64,000 bases of DNA from Flammeovirgaceae bacterium UBA4465 (GCA_905182375.1 CAJJBF010000008.1:62001-126000), one strand, 5' to 3'; shown: positions 29,954 to 41,093, numbered from the stretch's first letter. Numbers and translations are program-made. Notes: generated by a model from the letters alone, not told the origin.

Positions 29954-30476
29954 ATTAGAGATCGACGGAGTTCGATATCTACTATGCGTGGTTTCAATAT
30001 TTCGGCAGTGAGGAGATTTTTCATAGGGTGCAGGACTTCAACGTTAGGAACGCTACTTTCACAATTCGCGCTGTTCTGGCTTTTTAACCATTTATGAATT
30101 TGACTATTTATTGTCGTCGAACGGACAGTTTTAGTTTTTAAGGCTTCCTTTCTTGTCCTTAAAATCATTCCATCCCACCTCCTCTTTGGAACCTAGGGAA
30201 TTAATACTGCTTCATCTTTCTGAGGATCATCTTTTTCAATTCTCCTTTGAAAGTAGCGATTACTTTATCCTTAATTTTTGTTTAGCCATATCCATACAAT
30301 TTGATTCAGGTGCGGAAGAATACATCTTGACAATAGATTTGTTCAATAGACTTGCACATTTTTTTTGCTTTGCATAGGTTATATTCATAATATCAAAACA
30401 ACATAAACATTCCTTTGGTTCAAGACTAACTATTAAATTTTATTTTGCGGTAAGACAGACTAATCAGTTTTATTAA
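29954..30476. other. Non-coding spacer with a dispersed repeat copy
   Basis: No credible gene in 520 bases. Short frames on both strands have no family look. A copy of a ~36-base repeat lies at 30137-30175. Confidence 0.45.
30137..30175. repeat. Dispersed repeat, copy 1
   Basis: The segment around GTCCTTAAAATCATTCC is closely matched at 30720-30757 (with GATCCTTAAAATCATTTC). Read on the minus strand both copies contain the codon string for NDFKD(K/Q)KG(S/A)L, so they may be the 3' ends of two related degraded minus-strand genes. Confidence 0.45.
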
Positions 30477-30692
30477 TTGCAAAAATCAAGCTGTCATAAC
30501 AAACTATTCAATAGAACTTCGATAATCCTGATTTTAAATTTATTTTTGGGATTACTCTGGTTATTCAGCGTAGATAATATAACTGACTTGATAAATGATG
30601 ATGATACTGATTTTATTCAAGTGGCTTTCTTTGCTACAGGCGCAGGATGGAATTTCACATTGATCCTTGATAAGAAGAAGAATAAAAATTAA
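30477..30692 (+). CDS. Possible small membrane protein
   Basis: An open frame of up to 71 residues from a TTG, with one hydrophobic helix (ILILNLFLGLLWLFSV) followed by an acidic stretch (NDDDTDFIQ) and a second weak hydrophobic segment, ending in a lysine-rich tail. There is no nearby ATG at the N-terminus, so the start is uncertain, and it sits in a decayed region. It may be a fragment. Confidence 0.3.
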   Translation: MQKSSCHNKLFNRTSIILILNLFLGLLWLFSVDNITDLINDDDTDFIQVAFFATGAGWNFTLILDKKKNKN

Positions 30693-30719
30693 ATCATAAG
30701 CATATCTTTAGCTGTCAAT

Positions 30720-30757
30720 AGGGCTCCTTTCTGATCCTTAAAATCATTTCTTCCAAC
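30720..30757. repeat. Dispersed repeat, copy 2
   Basis: Partner of the copy at 30137-30175. On the minus strand an open frame without a start runs through it and ends near 30693 with KDMLMI. No gene identity. Confidence 0.45.
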
Positions 30758-30937
30758 ATAGTCTTTAACCTCATTGCAGAAGGGGATTATAACTAGCCTT
30801 GGGTGCGTTGATTCATTCTGACCCTTCGAATCAGAACAATTCAATGAGACCGACGAAATACTTAGACAAAACGTTCTAGACTGGGCTTCACCAACTGAGG
30901 TTACTTTCAGTCAAAAATTATGAATCCAAATATCTCA

Positions 30938-30964
30938 AAGCGCTGCCCCCAAACCATAGCGCTT
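30938..30964 (-). terminator. Hairpin just after metG
   Basis: AAGCGCT and AGCGCTT are perfect 7-base arms with a 13-base loop, located one base beyond the metG stop on the minus strand. The following T content is poor, so it is a candidate terminator only. Confidence 0.45.
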
Positions 30965-30965
30965 G

Positions 30966-33017
30966 TTAACTGATCCCTGCACCATTGGTGGCAGTAGTAT
31001 CTGGTGCCACTGATTTAAGGCTTCCGTCCTCATTTTCGGCAAAAAGAAGCATGCCTTGTGAAGTAATGCCCATAATCTTGCGAGGTGCCAAATTCAAAAG
31101 TACCGTTACTTTTTTTCCGATCATCTCTTCAGGACTAAAATACTTGGCTACACCACTCACTATGGTCCGCTGGTCCAATCCTGTGTCGACGGTAAATTTA
31201 AGTAGTTTATTGGATTTCGGAACCGGCTCTGCCGTCAATATCTCCCCTACCCTGAGATCCATTTTCATAAAATCGTCATAGTTAATTTCTTCTTTAATGG
31301 GTGTTAACTGCACGGCTGCCGCTTCATTTTCTTCTTTAGTATCCATAAGTTTTTTTATTTGGGCTTCAATGACCTCATCTTCTATCTTTTCAAATAACAA
31401 TACCGCAGGGCCCAATACAGTCGCTTTTTTTAAATTATCTGATCGACCTGCATCCTGCCAATTCAAACCTCCAAAATTCAAAATTTTGCTTAATTTATCA
31501 TGAGTATTCGGTAAAAAAGGTTTCGACAGTAACCCCAGCGAAGTGGCCATTTGTAAACTGATATTTAAAATGGTTGATACCCGTTCTGGATCTGTTTTGA
31601 TCAATTTCCAAGGCTCCGTTTCTGCTAGGTATTTATTGCCCAAACGCGCTAAATCTATGAGGTGATTCAGCGCTTCTCTAAATTTGAAACGTTCCAAAGC
31701 ACCGGCTATGCGATCTGGAAAGCTACTCAAGGCCTGCAATGCATCTTCATCAACTTTTTCTAGTTCTTGCTGTTCAGGGACTGTTCCTTCAAAAAATTTA
31801 TGAGTAAGTACAACGGCTCTGTTTACGAAATTTCCATAAATAGCTACCAACTCGCTGTTATTTCGAGTTTGAAAATCTTTCCAAGTAAAGTCATTATCTT
31901 TGGTCTCAGGAGCATTGGCGGTGAGTACATACCGCAGAACGTCTTGCTTGTCTGGAAAATCATCCAAATATTCATGTAGCCAAACGGCCCAATTTCGGGA
32001 AGTAGAAATTTTATTTCCTTCCAAGTTCAAGAACTCATTAGCAGGCACGTTGTCTGGTAAAATATAACTGCCCTCGGCCTTCAATATGGATGGAAAAATA
32101 ATGCAATGAAAAACAATATTATCCTTACCTATAAAATGAACCAGTTTAGTGTCTTCTTTTTTCCAATAATCTTCCCAATTTTTACCTTTGGCCGCAGCCC
32201 ACTCTTGGGTCGCAGAGATATAACCAATAGGGGCATCAAACCAAACATAAAGCACCTTTCCCGTAGCTCCCTTGATGGGTACCTTGATCCCCCAATCCAA
32301 ATCTCGGGTCATGGGTCTGGCTCTCAATCCACCATCCAACCAACTTTTGCATTGACCCGCAACGTTGGATTTCCATTCTGTATGATCTCGTAAAATATAT
32401 TCTCTTAAAAATTTTTCGTATCTGTCCAATGGAAAATACCAATGCTTGGTAGCTTTCATGACCGGTACTTCTCCTGATAGCATAGATTTGGGATGTATCA
32501 ATTCGGTAGGACTCAAGGTGGAGCCACAATGTTCACATTGATCACCATAAGCTTCAGCAAATGAACACGTAGGACAAGTACCCTTGATATAGCGATCCGC
32601 CAAGAATTGTTCTGCTTTTTCATCATAAAACTGCTCGCTCTCTTTTTCTTCAAATACCCCTTTTTTATAAAGGTTTTCAAAGTAAACTGAAGCCGTTTTG
32701 TGGTGTTGCAATGAACTGGTCCTCGAGTAAATATCAAAACTAATGCCGAAAGATGCAAAAGAGTTTTTAATCATCTCGTGATATCGATCTACAATTTCCT
32801 GCGGGGTTTTACCTTCCGTTCTTGCCTTCAAAGTAATGGCTACCCCATGTTCATCGGAACCTCCTATGAATGCTACATCTCTACCCACACCTCTTAAATA
32901 CCTCACATAAATATCAGCAGGTACATATACCCCAGCTAAATGTCCTATATGCACAGGTCCGTTGGCATAGGGTAATGCGGCAGTAACAGTATATTTATTA
33001 AACTTCTTTTCGGTCAT
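30966..33017 (-). CDS. metG: Methionyl-tRNA synthetase
   Basis: From the ATG at 33017 ([20 protein letters not shown]) the enzyme has 683 residues; the longer frame upstream would add a hydrophobic stretch that does not fit. Class-I signature HIGHLAG is at about residues 22-28, zinc-knuckle cysteines are in [20 protein letters not shown], and the KMSKS-like loop is NKISTSRNW. The C-terminal 110 residues form the EMAPII/Trbp111-type tRNA-binding domain ([16 protein letters not shown]...). It charges tRNA-Met. Intact and on the minus strand between two plus-strand blocks. Confidence 0.96.
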   Translation of the reverse strand: MTEKKFNKYTVTAALPYANGPVHIGHLAGVYVPADIYVRYLRGVGRDVAFIGGSDEHGVAITLKARTEGKTPQEIVDRYHEMIKNSFASFGISFDIYSRTSSLQHHKTASVYFENLYKKGVFEEKESEQFYDEKAEQFLADRYIKGTCPTCSFAEAYGDQCEHCGSTLSPTELIHPKSMLSGEVPVMKATKHWYFPLDRYEKFLREYILRDHTEWKSNVAGQCKSWLDGGLRARPMTRDLDWGIKVPIKGATGKVLYVWFDAPIGYISATQEWAAAKGKNWEDYWKKEDTKLVHFIGKDNIVFHCIIFPSILKAEGSYILPDNVPANEFLNLEGNKISTSRNWAVWLHEYLDDFPDKQDVLRYVLTANAPETKDNDFTWKDFQTRNNSELVAIYGNFVNRAVVLTHKFFEGTVPEQQELEKVDEDALQALSSFPDRIAGALERFKFREALNHLIDLARLGNKYLAETEPWKLIKTDPERVSTILNISLQMATSLGLLSKPFLPNTHDKLSKILNFGGLNWQDAGRSDNLKKATVLGPAVLLFEKIEDEVIEAQIKKLMDTKEENEAAAVQLTPIKEEINYDDFMKMDLRVGEILTAEPVPKSNKLLKFTVDTGLDQRTIVSGVAKYFSPEEMIGKKVTVLLNLAPRKIMGITSQGMLLFAENEDGSLKSVAPDTTATNGAGIS

Positions 33018-33121
33018 CCAAAATATTATTTCATGAGCAAATATAAAGGATGCCATATCACTTGAACGCGCAATTAATTTTTATTTAGAGATTCCGTAAG
33101 TATTTTCATTTATAAATAAGC

Positions 33122-33129
33122 TAATTTTG
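33122..33129 (+). promoter_or_regulatory. TAnnTTTG promoter element of typA
   Basis: TAATTTTG, 20 bases before the typA ATG, fits the Bacteroidota -7 box. No good -33 TTG is visible at the expected distance. Confidence 0.4.
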
Positions 33130-33148
33130 CGGCTAGTTCAAATATACT

Positions 33149-34943
33149 ATGCAAGAGATTCGAAACATTGCCATCATCGCACACGTTGACCACGGGAAGA
33201 CCACCTTGGTGGATAAAATTATTTATTATTCCCAGCTTTTACGAGAAACTGAAGAAAAAGTAGATTTAATTCTGGATAGTAATGACCTCGAGCGTGAAAG
33301 AGGAATTACTATTTTATCAAAAAATGAAATCGATAAACTACAAAGGAATTAAAATCAATATCATTGACACCCCAGGTCACTCTGATTTTGGTGGAGAAGT
33401 AGAGCGCGTTCTGAAAATGGCAGATGGCGTGATTTTATTGGTGGATGCATTTGAAGGTCCTATGCCGCAAACCCGATTTGTTTTGAGTAAAGCCTTGGAT
33501 TTAGGGTTAAAGCCGATCATTGTGGTCAATAAAGTAGATAAGGAAAACTGTAAGCCTGATGAAGTACATGAGCAGGTATTTGAATTGATGTATTCATTAG
33601 ATGCTACAGAAGATCAATTGGATTTTCATACTTTATATGGTTCTTCAAAACAAGGCTGGATGAGCAACGATTGGAAGGAGCCGACAACCGACATCACCCC
33701 ACTCCTCGATAAAATAATTGAAATCATCCCTCCTGCCCCCCTTAAGGAAGGAGTCCTTAAAATGCAAATTACTTCTCTAGACTTTTCGGCTTTCACTGGA
33801 CGAATCGCCATAGGTCGCGTTTCACAAGGCACAATCAAAGAAAACATGCAAGTAGGCCTCAGTAAGCGAGATGGAAGTATGAAACGCGTCAAGGTCAAGG
33901 AACTTCATGTTTTTGAAGGCTTGGGTAAAAACAAAATTTCTGAAGTTCATTGTGGTGATATTTGTGCCATTACAGGTATCGAAGACTTTGAAATTGGAGA
34001 TACGGTGACGGATTTTGACCATCCAGAATTGATAGAAAGAATTGCCATTGATGAGCCTACAATGAGCATGATGTTTTCCATCAATGACTCCCCCTTTTTC
34101 GGAAAAGAAGGCAAGTTTGTCACCTCTCGCCATCTTAGAGAACGTCTCATGAAGGAAATAGAGAAAAATTTAGCATTAAGGGTAGAAGAAACGGATACTG
34201 AAGATAGGTTTTTAGTCTATGGCAGAGGAGTTTTGCACCTTTCGGTCCTCATAGAGACGATGCGTAGAGAAGGCTATGAATTTCAGATTGGCCAGCCTCA
34301 AGTAATGTTTAAGGAAGTGGATGATGTGAAAATGGAACCGATAGAACATCTCGTAGTAGACGTACCAGATGCATTGTCTGGAAAGGTAATCGAATTGGCC
34401 TCACAAAAGAAAGGTGAACTCAATATTATGGAACCCAAAGGCAATATTCAACATTTGGAGTTTGATATTCCGGCGAGGGGACTGATTGGGCTCAGAAATA
34501 ATATGCTCACTGCGACCTCCGGAGAAGCTGTGATGACCCATCGATTCAAGGAATACCAGCCTTTCAAAGGTGAAATTGCTGGACGTATCAATGGGTCTCT
34601 CATTTCTATAGAAAATGGACCCGCAACACCATTTGCACTAGATAAATTATTAGATAGAGTAAGTAAAAAAGTAGATCAAGTAGAAAAATTACAAGATAAA
34701 GAATCTTTACTTTGTGAAGAAGTAAAAGACTTAATTGAAGTTCAAAAAGGGAAGAAATTAACCAATATGCGTACCTCAGGTACCGATACGAATGTCAAGT
34801 TACCTCCTCCTAAAAAATTCAGTTTAGAAGAAGCCTTAGAATACATTCAAAAAGATGAATACGTGGAAGTTACACCCAAATCCATCAGATTAAGGAAGAT
34901 CTATTTGACTGAACATGAACGCAAAAGAAATGGGACTAAATAA
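33149..34943 (+). pseudogene. typA: Ribosome-associated GTPase TypA/BipA, one frameshift
   Basis: The gene codes for a ~598-residue translational GTPase that acts on ribosome assembly and stress adaptation. The first frame has the P-loop AHVDHGKTT and [12 protein letters not shown]. The frame then breaks near 33324-33328, and the second frame continues with [21 protein letters not shown] (G3) and VVNKVDK (G4), followed by domain II, domain V and the BipA-specific C-terminal domain (EHERKRNG). Adding one base after SKN restores it. Since all domains are otherwise intact, I favour a sequence error. The minus-strand metG lies divergent on its left. Confidence 0.93.
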
Positions 34944-34999
34944 GTTATGTCCGATTTTAACGTAGTTTAACTTACCATTCATAAATTTTCTAATCGAAA

Positions 35000-35038
35000 C
35001 AAAAGCTAAATGAGCAAGGTAAACTACATTAGCTTTTG
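35000..35038. repeat. Inverted repeat before the M61 peptidase
   Basis: CAAAAGCTAA and TTAGCTTTTG are perfect 10-base arms separated by 19 bases. The right arm ends 10 bases before the peptidase ATG and is followed by AATTTTTG. It may terminate typA transcription or act as an operator for the peptidase gene; the sequence alone does not decide. Confidence 0.55.
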
Positions 35039-35048
35039 AATTTTTGAT

Positions 35049-36884
35049 ATGAAAATAGTTTTTTATGTATTCGCCTCTTTTCAAATACTCTATGCGGCCG
35101 CTCAAGGCCCTTACCAAATTAATCTAGATCTCACCGCTTTAAAAGAAGATCGATTACAGGTGGTGATGACCTTACCTGACATCCAAGAAGATGAGGTAGA
35201 GTTCCATTTACCCAAAATCGTACCTGGGACTTACCGCATTTCAGATTTTGGAAAATTTGTGTCTACTTTAGATGCCTTTGATGATCTAGGGAAGCCCCTC
35301 GAAGTATCCAAGATTTCAGTTAATAAGTGGCTGATCTCAGGGAAGCCCAGTCGTATTGAATATTGGATTAACGATACTTTCGATCGCATGGAAGGCTATG
35401 ACGAGAATTTTCTTTTTGAGCCAGGAGGAACTAGTTTTGAAGCTGATAGGAATGTTTTTGTACTCAATAACTTTGGCATCATTGGGTACATTGATGGTTA
35501 TAAAGAAATCCCGTTTGAACTCCGCGTCCTTCACTCAAAAGATACTTATGGAGCTACCGCACTCGACAAGAATGTCTTAAACGATTCGCTTGATCTATAT
35601 TTTGCTGCTGATTATCATTTTTTGGTGGACGGTCCCATCATGTACAATCAACCTGATACCCTCACCAAAAATATAGCAGGTGCCGAAATTCTCATTTCAG
35701 TGTTCTCCCCACAAAAAGTAGTCAGTGCAAACGACATCATGGAAAATATTGAAGACTTAATGGTAGCCCAAAGCAATTATCTTGGCGGAACATTACCAGT
35801 TAAAAAATATGCCTACCTTATTTATCTCATGGATTACCCAAGTTTATCAAAAGGTATGGGTGCATTGGAGCATTCTTACTCCTCCTTTTATACGCTACCA
35901 GAATCAGTAGCCGACCAATTACCCCTGTTTGTAAGAGACGTAGCTGCCCATGAATTTTTTCATATTATCACCCCACTAAGCATTCATTCTGAGCAAATCC
36001 ACAATTTTAATTATATCAATCCTGAAATGTCGCAGCACCTTTGGCTTTATGAAGGGGTGACGGAATACAATTCTATGCATATGCAAATGCAGCAAGGACT
36101 CTATGACCCTAAAACCTTTTTAGAGGAAGTTCAAGAAAAAATCACAAATGCTTCAGCCTATCCTTTGATTTCATTTACCGAAATGAGCCAAAAAATCCTT
36201 GATCCTGAATTCAAGGATATGTATCGAAATGTCTATGAAAAAGGTGCGCTGATAGGAATGTGCTTGGACTTGGCCCTGATTAAATATTCCGAAGATACCT
36301 TAAATTTATTAGGACTTCTCAAACAACTATCCCAGAAATATGGCAAAGAAAATGCCTTTAAGGACAATGAGCTTATCGATGTCATCGCCGCCATGACTTA
36401 TCCTGAAATTGGGACGTTTTTCAGTCGATATGTTCAAGGCAATGAACCATTACCGATCGAAGAATACCTTTCTTGGGCGGGGATCTCAATACGAAAAGGT
36501 GGTGAAAAAAGACTGGCCTTATGGGGTAACTTCAAATTAGGTTTAAATGATAACAATCAAATCATCGCATTGGCTACCGATCAGCTTGATGCTTTTGGAA
36601 CCCAAATTGGTTTCCAAGAAAACGATGTCTTCTATAAACTCAACGGCAACGAACTGAACCTTGACACATGGAGAGCGCTACTTTATGATTTTCAAGAAAA
36701 TACAATCGATGGCTCGAAAGTAAAGATCGAGTTGATTCGAGAAATCAAAGGCAAAACTAAAATCATAAAAAGAAAGGCCAAAGCAGAGACCTATCTTTAC
36801 CAATACCCCAATGAGTTAATCATTTCAAATGAATCTACTCCAGAGGAAAATAAAATAAGATCTTACTGGATGAATGGTTTATAA
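35049..36884 (+). CDS. M61 family metallopeptidase (glycyl aminopeptidase type)
   Basis: The 611-residue secreted protein has a signal peptide ending ILYAAAQ. An N-terminal beta domain with FHLPKIVPGTYRISDFG is the family hallmark. The catalytic core has the zinc motif HEFFH near residue 300 and the third zinc ligand in LWLYEGVTEYNSM. A C-terminal PDZ-like domain occupies about residues 500-600 (LDAFGTQIGFQENDVFYKLNG). M61 peptidases release N-terminal glycine or acidic residues; a periplasmic role is inferred. Intact, with its own upstream inverted repeat. Confidence 0.93.
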   Translation: MKIVFYVFASFQILYAAAQGPYQINLDLTALKEDRLQVVMTLPDIQEDEVEFHLPKIVPGTYRISDFGKFVSTLDAFDDLGKPLEVSKISVNKWLISGKPSRIEYWINDTFDRMEGYDENFLFEPGGTSFEADRNVFVLNNFGIIGYIDGYKEIPFELRVLHSKDTYGATALDKNVLNDSLDLYFAADYHFLVDGPIMYNQPDTLTKNIAGAEILISVFSPQKVVSANDIMENIEDLMVAQSNYLGGTLPVKKYAYLIYLMDYPSLSKGMGALEHSYSSFYTLPESVADQLPLFVRDVAAHEFFHIITPLSIHSEQIHNFNYINPEMSQHLWLYEGVTEYNSMHMQMQQGLYDPKTFLEEVQEKITNASAYPLISFTEMSQKILDPEFKDMYRNVYEKGALIGMCLDLALIKYSEDTLNLLGLLKQLSQKYGKENAFKDNELIDVIAAMTYPEIGTFFSRYVQGNEPLPIEEYLSWAGISIRKGGEKRLALWGNFKLGLNDNNQIIALATDQLDAFGTQIGFQENDVFYKLNGNELNLDTWRALLYDFQENTIDGSKVKIELIREIKGKTKIIKRKAKAETYLYQYPNELIISNESTPEENKIRSYWMNGL

Positions 36885-36938
36885 AAAAAATAGGTACCGG
36901 TTTCGATCTCATTAAAAACATCAATTAAATACCTCAAA

Positions 36939-38239
36939 ATGAATAAAAAAAACATCCGCATCAGTATCGCTGTTTCAATTGTAATCGTAGCTGGCCTTTT
37001 CTTCCTCAACCGGCCCACAAAAAATAATGACAACATCCTCGTAGAAGTCAAAAAAGGTGTATTCATTGTTGATGTTATCACTACCGGAGAATTAGAAGCG
37101 AAGCATTCAGTAGAAATTCAAGGACCCAAAGGCTTAAGGGCCCATCGCATCTGGCAAGTCACTATTCAAGACATGATTGACGAAGGAACCTATGTGAAGA
37201 AGGGTGATTATGTCGCTCGACTGGATGCATCAGAACTTACCAATAAACTAAGTGAATATCAGATTGAATATGATAAAATTCAATCACAATTTATTCAAAC
37301 CCAACTGGATACCACCCTCCAAATGCGCCAGTCAAGAGATGACCTCATCAACCTAGCCTATGAAATCGAAGAACGTGATATGACCTTAGAACAATCCCAA
37401 TTTGAGCCCCCCGCAACCATCAAGAAAGCCGAAATTGAAGTAGAAAAAGCAACCAGAGCACATCAACAAGCCCAGGAAAATTATTTTATTAAGCAAAAGC
37501 AAAATATTGCTAAAATGACTGAAGTCACAGCTTCACTCAAAAAGCAAGGTCTGGAACTCAAAGGATTAAAAGAATTGACACAAAAATTTATGATTTATGC
37601 ACCTGAAGATGGCATGCTCATCTATTATAAAGATTCTGAAGGTACAGTAAAAATTGGTTCTCAAATTGGTGCATGGAACCCTATCGTAGCCACCCTTCCG
37701 GACTTGTCCGTCATGTTGTCCCAAACCTACGTCAATGAAGTAGATATACGTAAAATCAAAAAAAGTCAACTGGTTGAAATCGGTTTGGATGCCTTTCCCG
37801 AAAAAAGCATAGAAGGAAAAGTAATCAGAGTAGCCAATGTGGGAGAGCAAAGACCCAACTCTGATGCGAAAGTATTTAAAGTAAGTGTAGAACTATTAGT
37901 GCAGATGAATTGATCAAGCCGTCCATGACTACCTCTAATAAAATCATTACGCAAACCCATCAAGATGCCTTGTTTATTCCGCTTGAATGTCTATATAATT
38001 ATCAAGACTCCATCACCTACGTTTATCAAAAAAATGGCATTAATGTCATAAAAAAGGAAGTCATTATCGGAGAAACCAATAGTGATGAAGTCATCATTCT
38101 TGAGGGTTTGGCCTTCGGAGATGAAGTGTATTTAAGTAAAATTAAAGAAGCGGAAGATCAAGACATCATTCGCTTATCTGAATCAAAAACAGAAGTATCA
38201 GCACAGCTAGGTTTAAATTCACCATCAAAAACTTTTTGA
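36939..38239 (+). pseudogene. HlyD/MFP adaptor of a MacB-type exporter, one frameshift
   Basis: It has one N-terminal transmembrane helix (about residues 7-24, ISIAVSIVIVAGLFFL), then HSVEIQGPKGLRAHRIWQV, a lipoyl-like half with VKKGDYVARLDASEL, a long coiled-coil hairpin (residues 90-205), the second half FMIYAPEDGMLIYYKDSEG and a beta-barrel. The frame breaks near 37895-37898 at a TT run; one extra base reconnects FKVSVEL to SADELIKPSMTTSNK. Repaired length is about 432 residues. It joins the permease gene that starts three bases downstream. I favour a sequence error. Confidence 0.88.
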
Positions 38240-38241
38240 TC

Positions 38242-39588
38242 ATGAAGCCTCCCATGGAAAATAATTTTCCCGACAAAGAACGCTTGATCGCCAATCTCAC
38301 TATTGCTTTTGAAGCGGTACTTTCTAATCGTGTTCGATCCATATTAACGGGCTTAGGTATTATTTTCGGGGTAGCGGCAGTAATTGCCATGCTTGCTATT
38401 GGTAATGGTGCTCAAAAAGAGATTATTGACCAAATAAAACTAGTGGGTCTGAACAATATCGTGATCAAACCTATCATTGAACAAACAGAAGAACAAGTTT
38501 CTTCGGATGATCCTTTCAATAAAGAAAAAAATAAATACTCTCCTGGACTCACATTAAAAGATAAAAACGCTATCGCTAAAATGCTCCCTAACATTCAGGC
38601 CATAAGTCCAGAAATTGTAAAGGATACCTATATTATGAATAAGGGCATTCGAAGGTCTGCCAAACTCGTAGGCGTGGAACCCCCCTATTTCAAACTCTTC
38701 AATTTTGAACTTGAAGAAGGAACTATGTTCAACGAGCAAAATTTAATTCATGGAATGCCCGTCTGTATCATTGGTAAATCTATAAAAGCAAAATTTTTCC
38801 CTTCAGAAAACCCCATAGGTAAAAAGCTAAAATGTGGTAACCAATGGCTCACCGTAATGGGGGTTCTCGAGCAAAGAATTATTTCTGAAAATAGTATCAA
38901 GCGATTGGGTATACGAGATTATAATATGGACGTATATGTACCACTTAAAACTGTATTGATCAGATATGAAAACAGAGACCTCATCACCAAATCAATGATC
39001 AAAAAGGCAGATAAAGACAATACCACCACTACCAATTATCACCAGCTGGATCGCTTGGTACTTCAAGTAGCAGAAACAGAAAAATTATCTGCTACTGCCG
39101 ACATCATAGCACGGATGCTGGCACGAAAACATTTTGACGTGGTAGATTATGAGATCGAAATTCCAGAGTTATTGCTCAAGCAACAACAACGCACCAATGA
39201 TGTTTTTAATTATGTTTTAGGAGCCATAGCAGGCATCTCTCTACTGGTAGGTGGAATTGGCATCATGAACATCATGCTCGCTTCCGTATTGGAACGGATC
39301 AAAGAGATCGGACTGAGACTATCCATTGGAGCAAAAAAAACAGATATTGTTTTTCAATTTATGTTTGAGGCCATCATGATCAGTGCCACAGGAGGTATTA
39401 TTGGTATTTTTACAGGTGTTCTGATGGCCTATGGAGTAAGTGCCTTTGCTGACATTCCCACCATCATCTCCTTTGGCTCCATTGTGATATCCTTTGGTGT
39501 CGCTACATTGATTGGTCTAATTTTCGGTATTGCGCCTGCAAGAAAAGCAGCCCAACAAAACCCTATAACCTCGTTGAGATATGAATAA
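38242..39588 (+). CDS. MacB-like ABC permease (no ATPase domain)
   Basis: From the ATG at 38242 the protein has 448 residues. It has four helices: the first at about residues 30-55 (LTGLGIIFGVAAVIAMLAIG), then a large periplasmic MacB_PCD domain, and the last three in the FtsX domain (IAGISLLVGGIGIMNIMLAS; EIGLRLSIGAKK; IGLIFGIAPARKAAQ). The stop overlaps the TolC start by eight bases. No ATPase gene is next to it, so the ATPase must come from elsewhere, or the system works with the remaining three parts plus a remote ATPase. The adaptor ends two bases before its ATG. Confidence 0.9.
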   Translation: MKPPMENNFPDKERLIANLTIAFEAVLSNRVRSILTGLGIIFGVAAVIAMLAIGNGAQKEIIDQIKLVGLNNIVIKPIIEQTEEQVSSDDPFNKEKNKYSPGLTLKDKNAIAKMLPNIQAISPEIVKDTYIMNKGIRRSAKLVGVEPPYFKLFNFELEEGTMFNEQNLIHGMPVCIIGKSIKAKFFPSENPIGKKLKCGNQWLTVMGVLEQRIISENSIKRLGIRDYNMDVYVPLKTVLIRYENRDLITKSMIKKADKDNTTTTNYHQLDRLVLQVAETEKLSATADIIARMLARKHFDVVDYEIEIPELLLKQQQRTNDVFNYVLGAIAGISLLVGGIGIMNIMLASVLERIKEIGLRLSIGAKKTDIVFQFMFEAIMISATGGIIGIFTGVLMAYGVSAFADIPTIISFGSIVISFGVATLIGLIFGIAPARKAAQQNPITSLRYE

Positions 39589-41020
39589 ATATCTGGTCAC
39601 ATTATGGATTACTTTTGGATGGATATCCTCTTATGGGCAAATCAATTACTCACTGGAGGACATCATTCAGAAGGTCAAGGCACAATCTACTCGATCTAAA
39701 GAAGCCGAAACGAGGAAAGAAAATAGGTATTGGCAATATAAATATTATCAATCCAATTATAATCCTCAACTTAGACTACAAGGTAATTCTCCTGGTTATA
39801 ATAGAGACTTTAACCAAAATCGCTTGGACGATGGCACCATAGTATTCCAAGAGCAAGAACAAACTTTTACCTATGCCAATCTCAGTCTTCAACAACCGTT
39901 GGCTATTTCGGGAGGGCAAGTATCCATCAATTCTGATGTTTACCGATGGAAAAATATCCCACAAAATTCGCGCTCATGGAATAGTACATTGATCAATATT
40001 AAGATTGATCAACCCATCATCGGATTCAACCCGTTAAAATGGGACAAAATGACTGAACCCCTGAGATATGAAGAATCTAAGCGTGCCTACGTAGAAGAAA
40101 TGGAATATATTTCCAGTTTAACCGTGGACCTATTTTTTGACTATCTCGACGCGCAAATTGGATATGATATTGCCAGCTTCAATCTGGTCCGAAATGACAC
40201 GATTTATAATATAGAAAAAGGCAGATATAATATTGGAACTACCTCTCGAGACAAACTACTACAAGTAGAGCTTCAACTCCTCAGATCTCAGCAGCAATTG
40301 ACACAGGCCAAGCTGGATTTACAATCTTCTGAATTGGAAATCAAAACATTCATTGGTATTGATGAAGCCTTCGATCTCATCACCCCTAACCAAATACCTG
40401 ATTTAAAAGTTAACATAGATGAAGCAATCAATTATGCCTCTGCCAATAGATCTGACTTTATCGCATTTGAACGACGTCAATTGGAAGCAGATAGACAAAT
40501 CGCTCAAGCCAAAAACGATCGCTACCGACTCGACATGACAGCCTCTTATGGCCTGACGGGAACGGGTCAAAATCTAGGGAATTCCTTTCAGGAACCGAAT
40601 AATCAGCAAAGACTCAACATCCAGTTCAATATCCCCATCATAGATTGGGGTCGAAATAAAGCCAGCATGAAAACTGCCTTGGCCAATAAAAAATTAGAAT
40701 CTTATGTAATTACCCAAGATCAGCGGAGTTTTCTTCAAGAAATAACCACACTTGTCGCCCAATTTGAGGTATTGAAATCACAAATAGAAATTTCTGAAAA
40801 ATCTGATTTAGTGGCACAAGAAAGATACAATGTTTCTCAAAATCAATACTTAATTGGTAAAATAGACATCACCAATCTAAATATTGCGCTCACTGAAAAA
40901 GACGAAGCCAAGCGGAGCTATTTGGCCGCACTTCGAAGTTATTGGAAAGCTTACTTCGATTTGAGAAGATTAACACTTTATGATTTTTCTCATGATGAAT
41001 TGCTCTATCAGGAAGATTAA
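39581..41020 (+). CDS. TolC-family outer-membrane efflux protein
   Basis: This 479-residue protein has a signal peptide ending WISSYGQ. It contains the two helical repeat domains of TolC (repeat 1 with EYISSLTVDLFFDYLDAQIG near 165-185, repeat 2 with YNVSQNQYLIGKIDITNLNI near 425) and barrel strands. It forms the outer-membrane exit for the HlyD/MacB-type exporter; adaptor, permease and TolC overlap or abut, so they are one transcriptional unit. Intact. Confidence 0.92.
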   Translation: MNKYLVTLWITFGWISSYGQINYSLEDIIQKVKAQSTRSKEAETRKENRYWQYKYYQSNYNPQLRLQGNSPGYNRDFNQNRLDDGTIVFQEQEQTFTYANLSLQQPLAISGGQVSINSDVYRWKNIPQNSRSWNSTLINIKIDQPIIGFNPLKWDKMTEPLRYEESKRAYVEEMEYISSLTVDLFFDYLDAQIGYDIASFNLVRNDTIYNIEKGRYNIGTTSRDKLLQVELQLLRSQQQLTQAKLDLQSSELEIKTFIGIDEAFDLITPNQIPDLKVNIDEAINYASANRSDFIAFERRQLEADRQIAQAKNDRYRLDMTASYGLTGTGQNLGNSFQEPNNQQRLNIQFNIPIIDWGRNKASMKTALANKKLESYVITQDQRSFLQEITTLVAQFEVLKSQIEISEKSDLVAQERYNVSQNQYLIGKIDITNLNIALTEKDEAKRSYLAALRSYWKAYFDLRRLTLYDFSHDELLYQED

Positions 41021-41093
41021 GGATCTTCTGATGGAATTGTTTAAACTCCTGTCATACTTTCTCATTAACTTTGCGCAGCTCAATTTCTAAAAT

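Noticed and set aside
29884-30168. Minus-strand 94-codon ORF opposite the end of the DUF1566 gene
   Set aside because: Largely antisense to the DUF1566 3' end; no domain-like sequence or convincing start.
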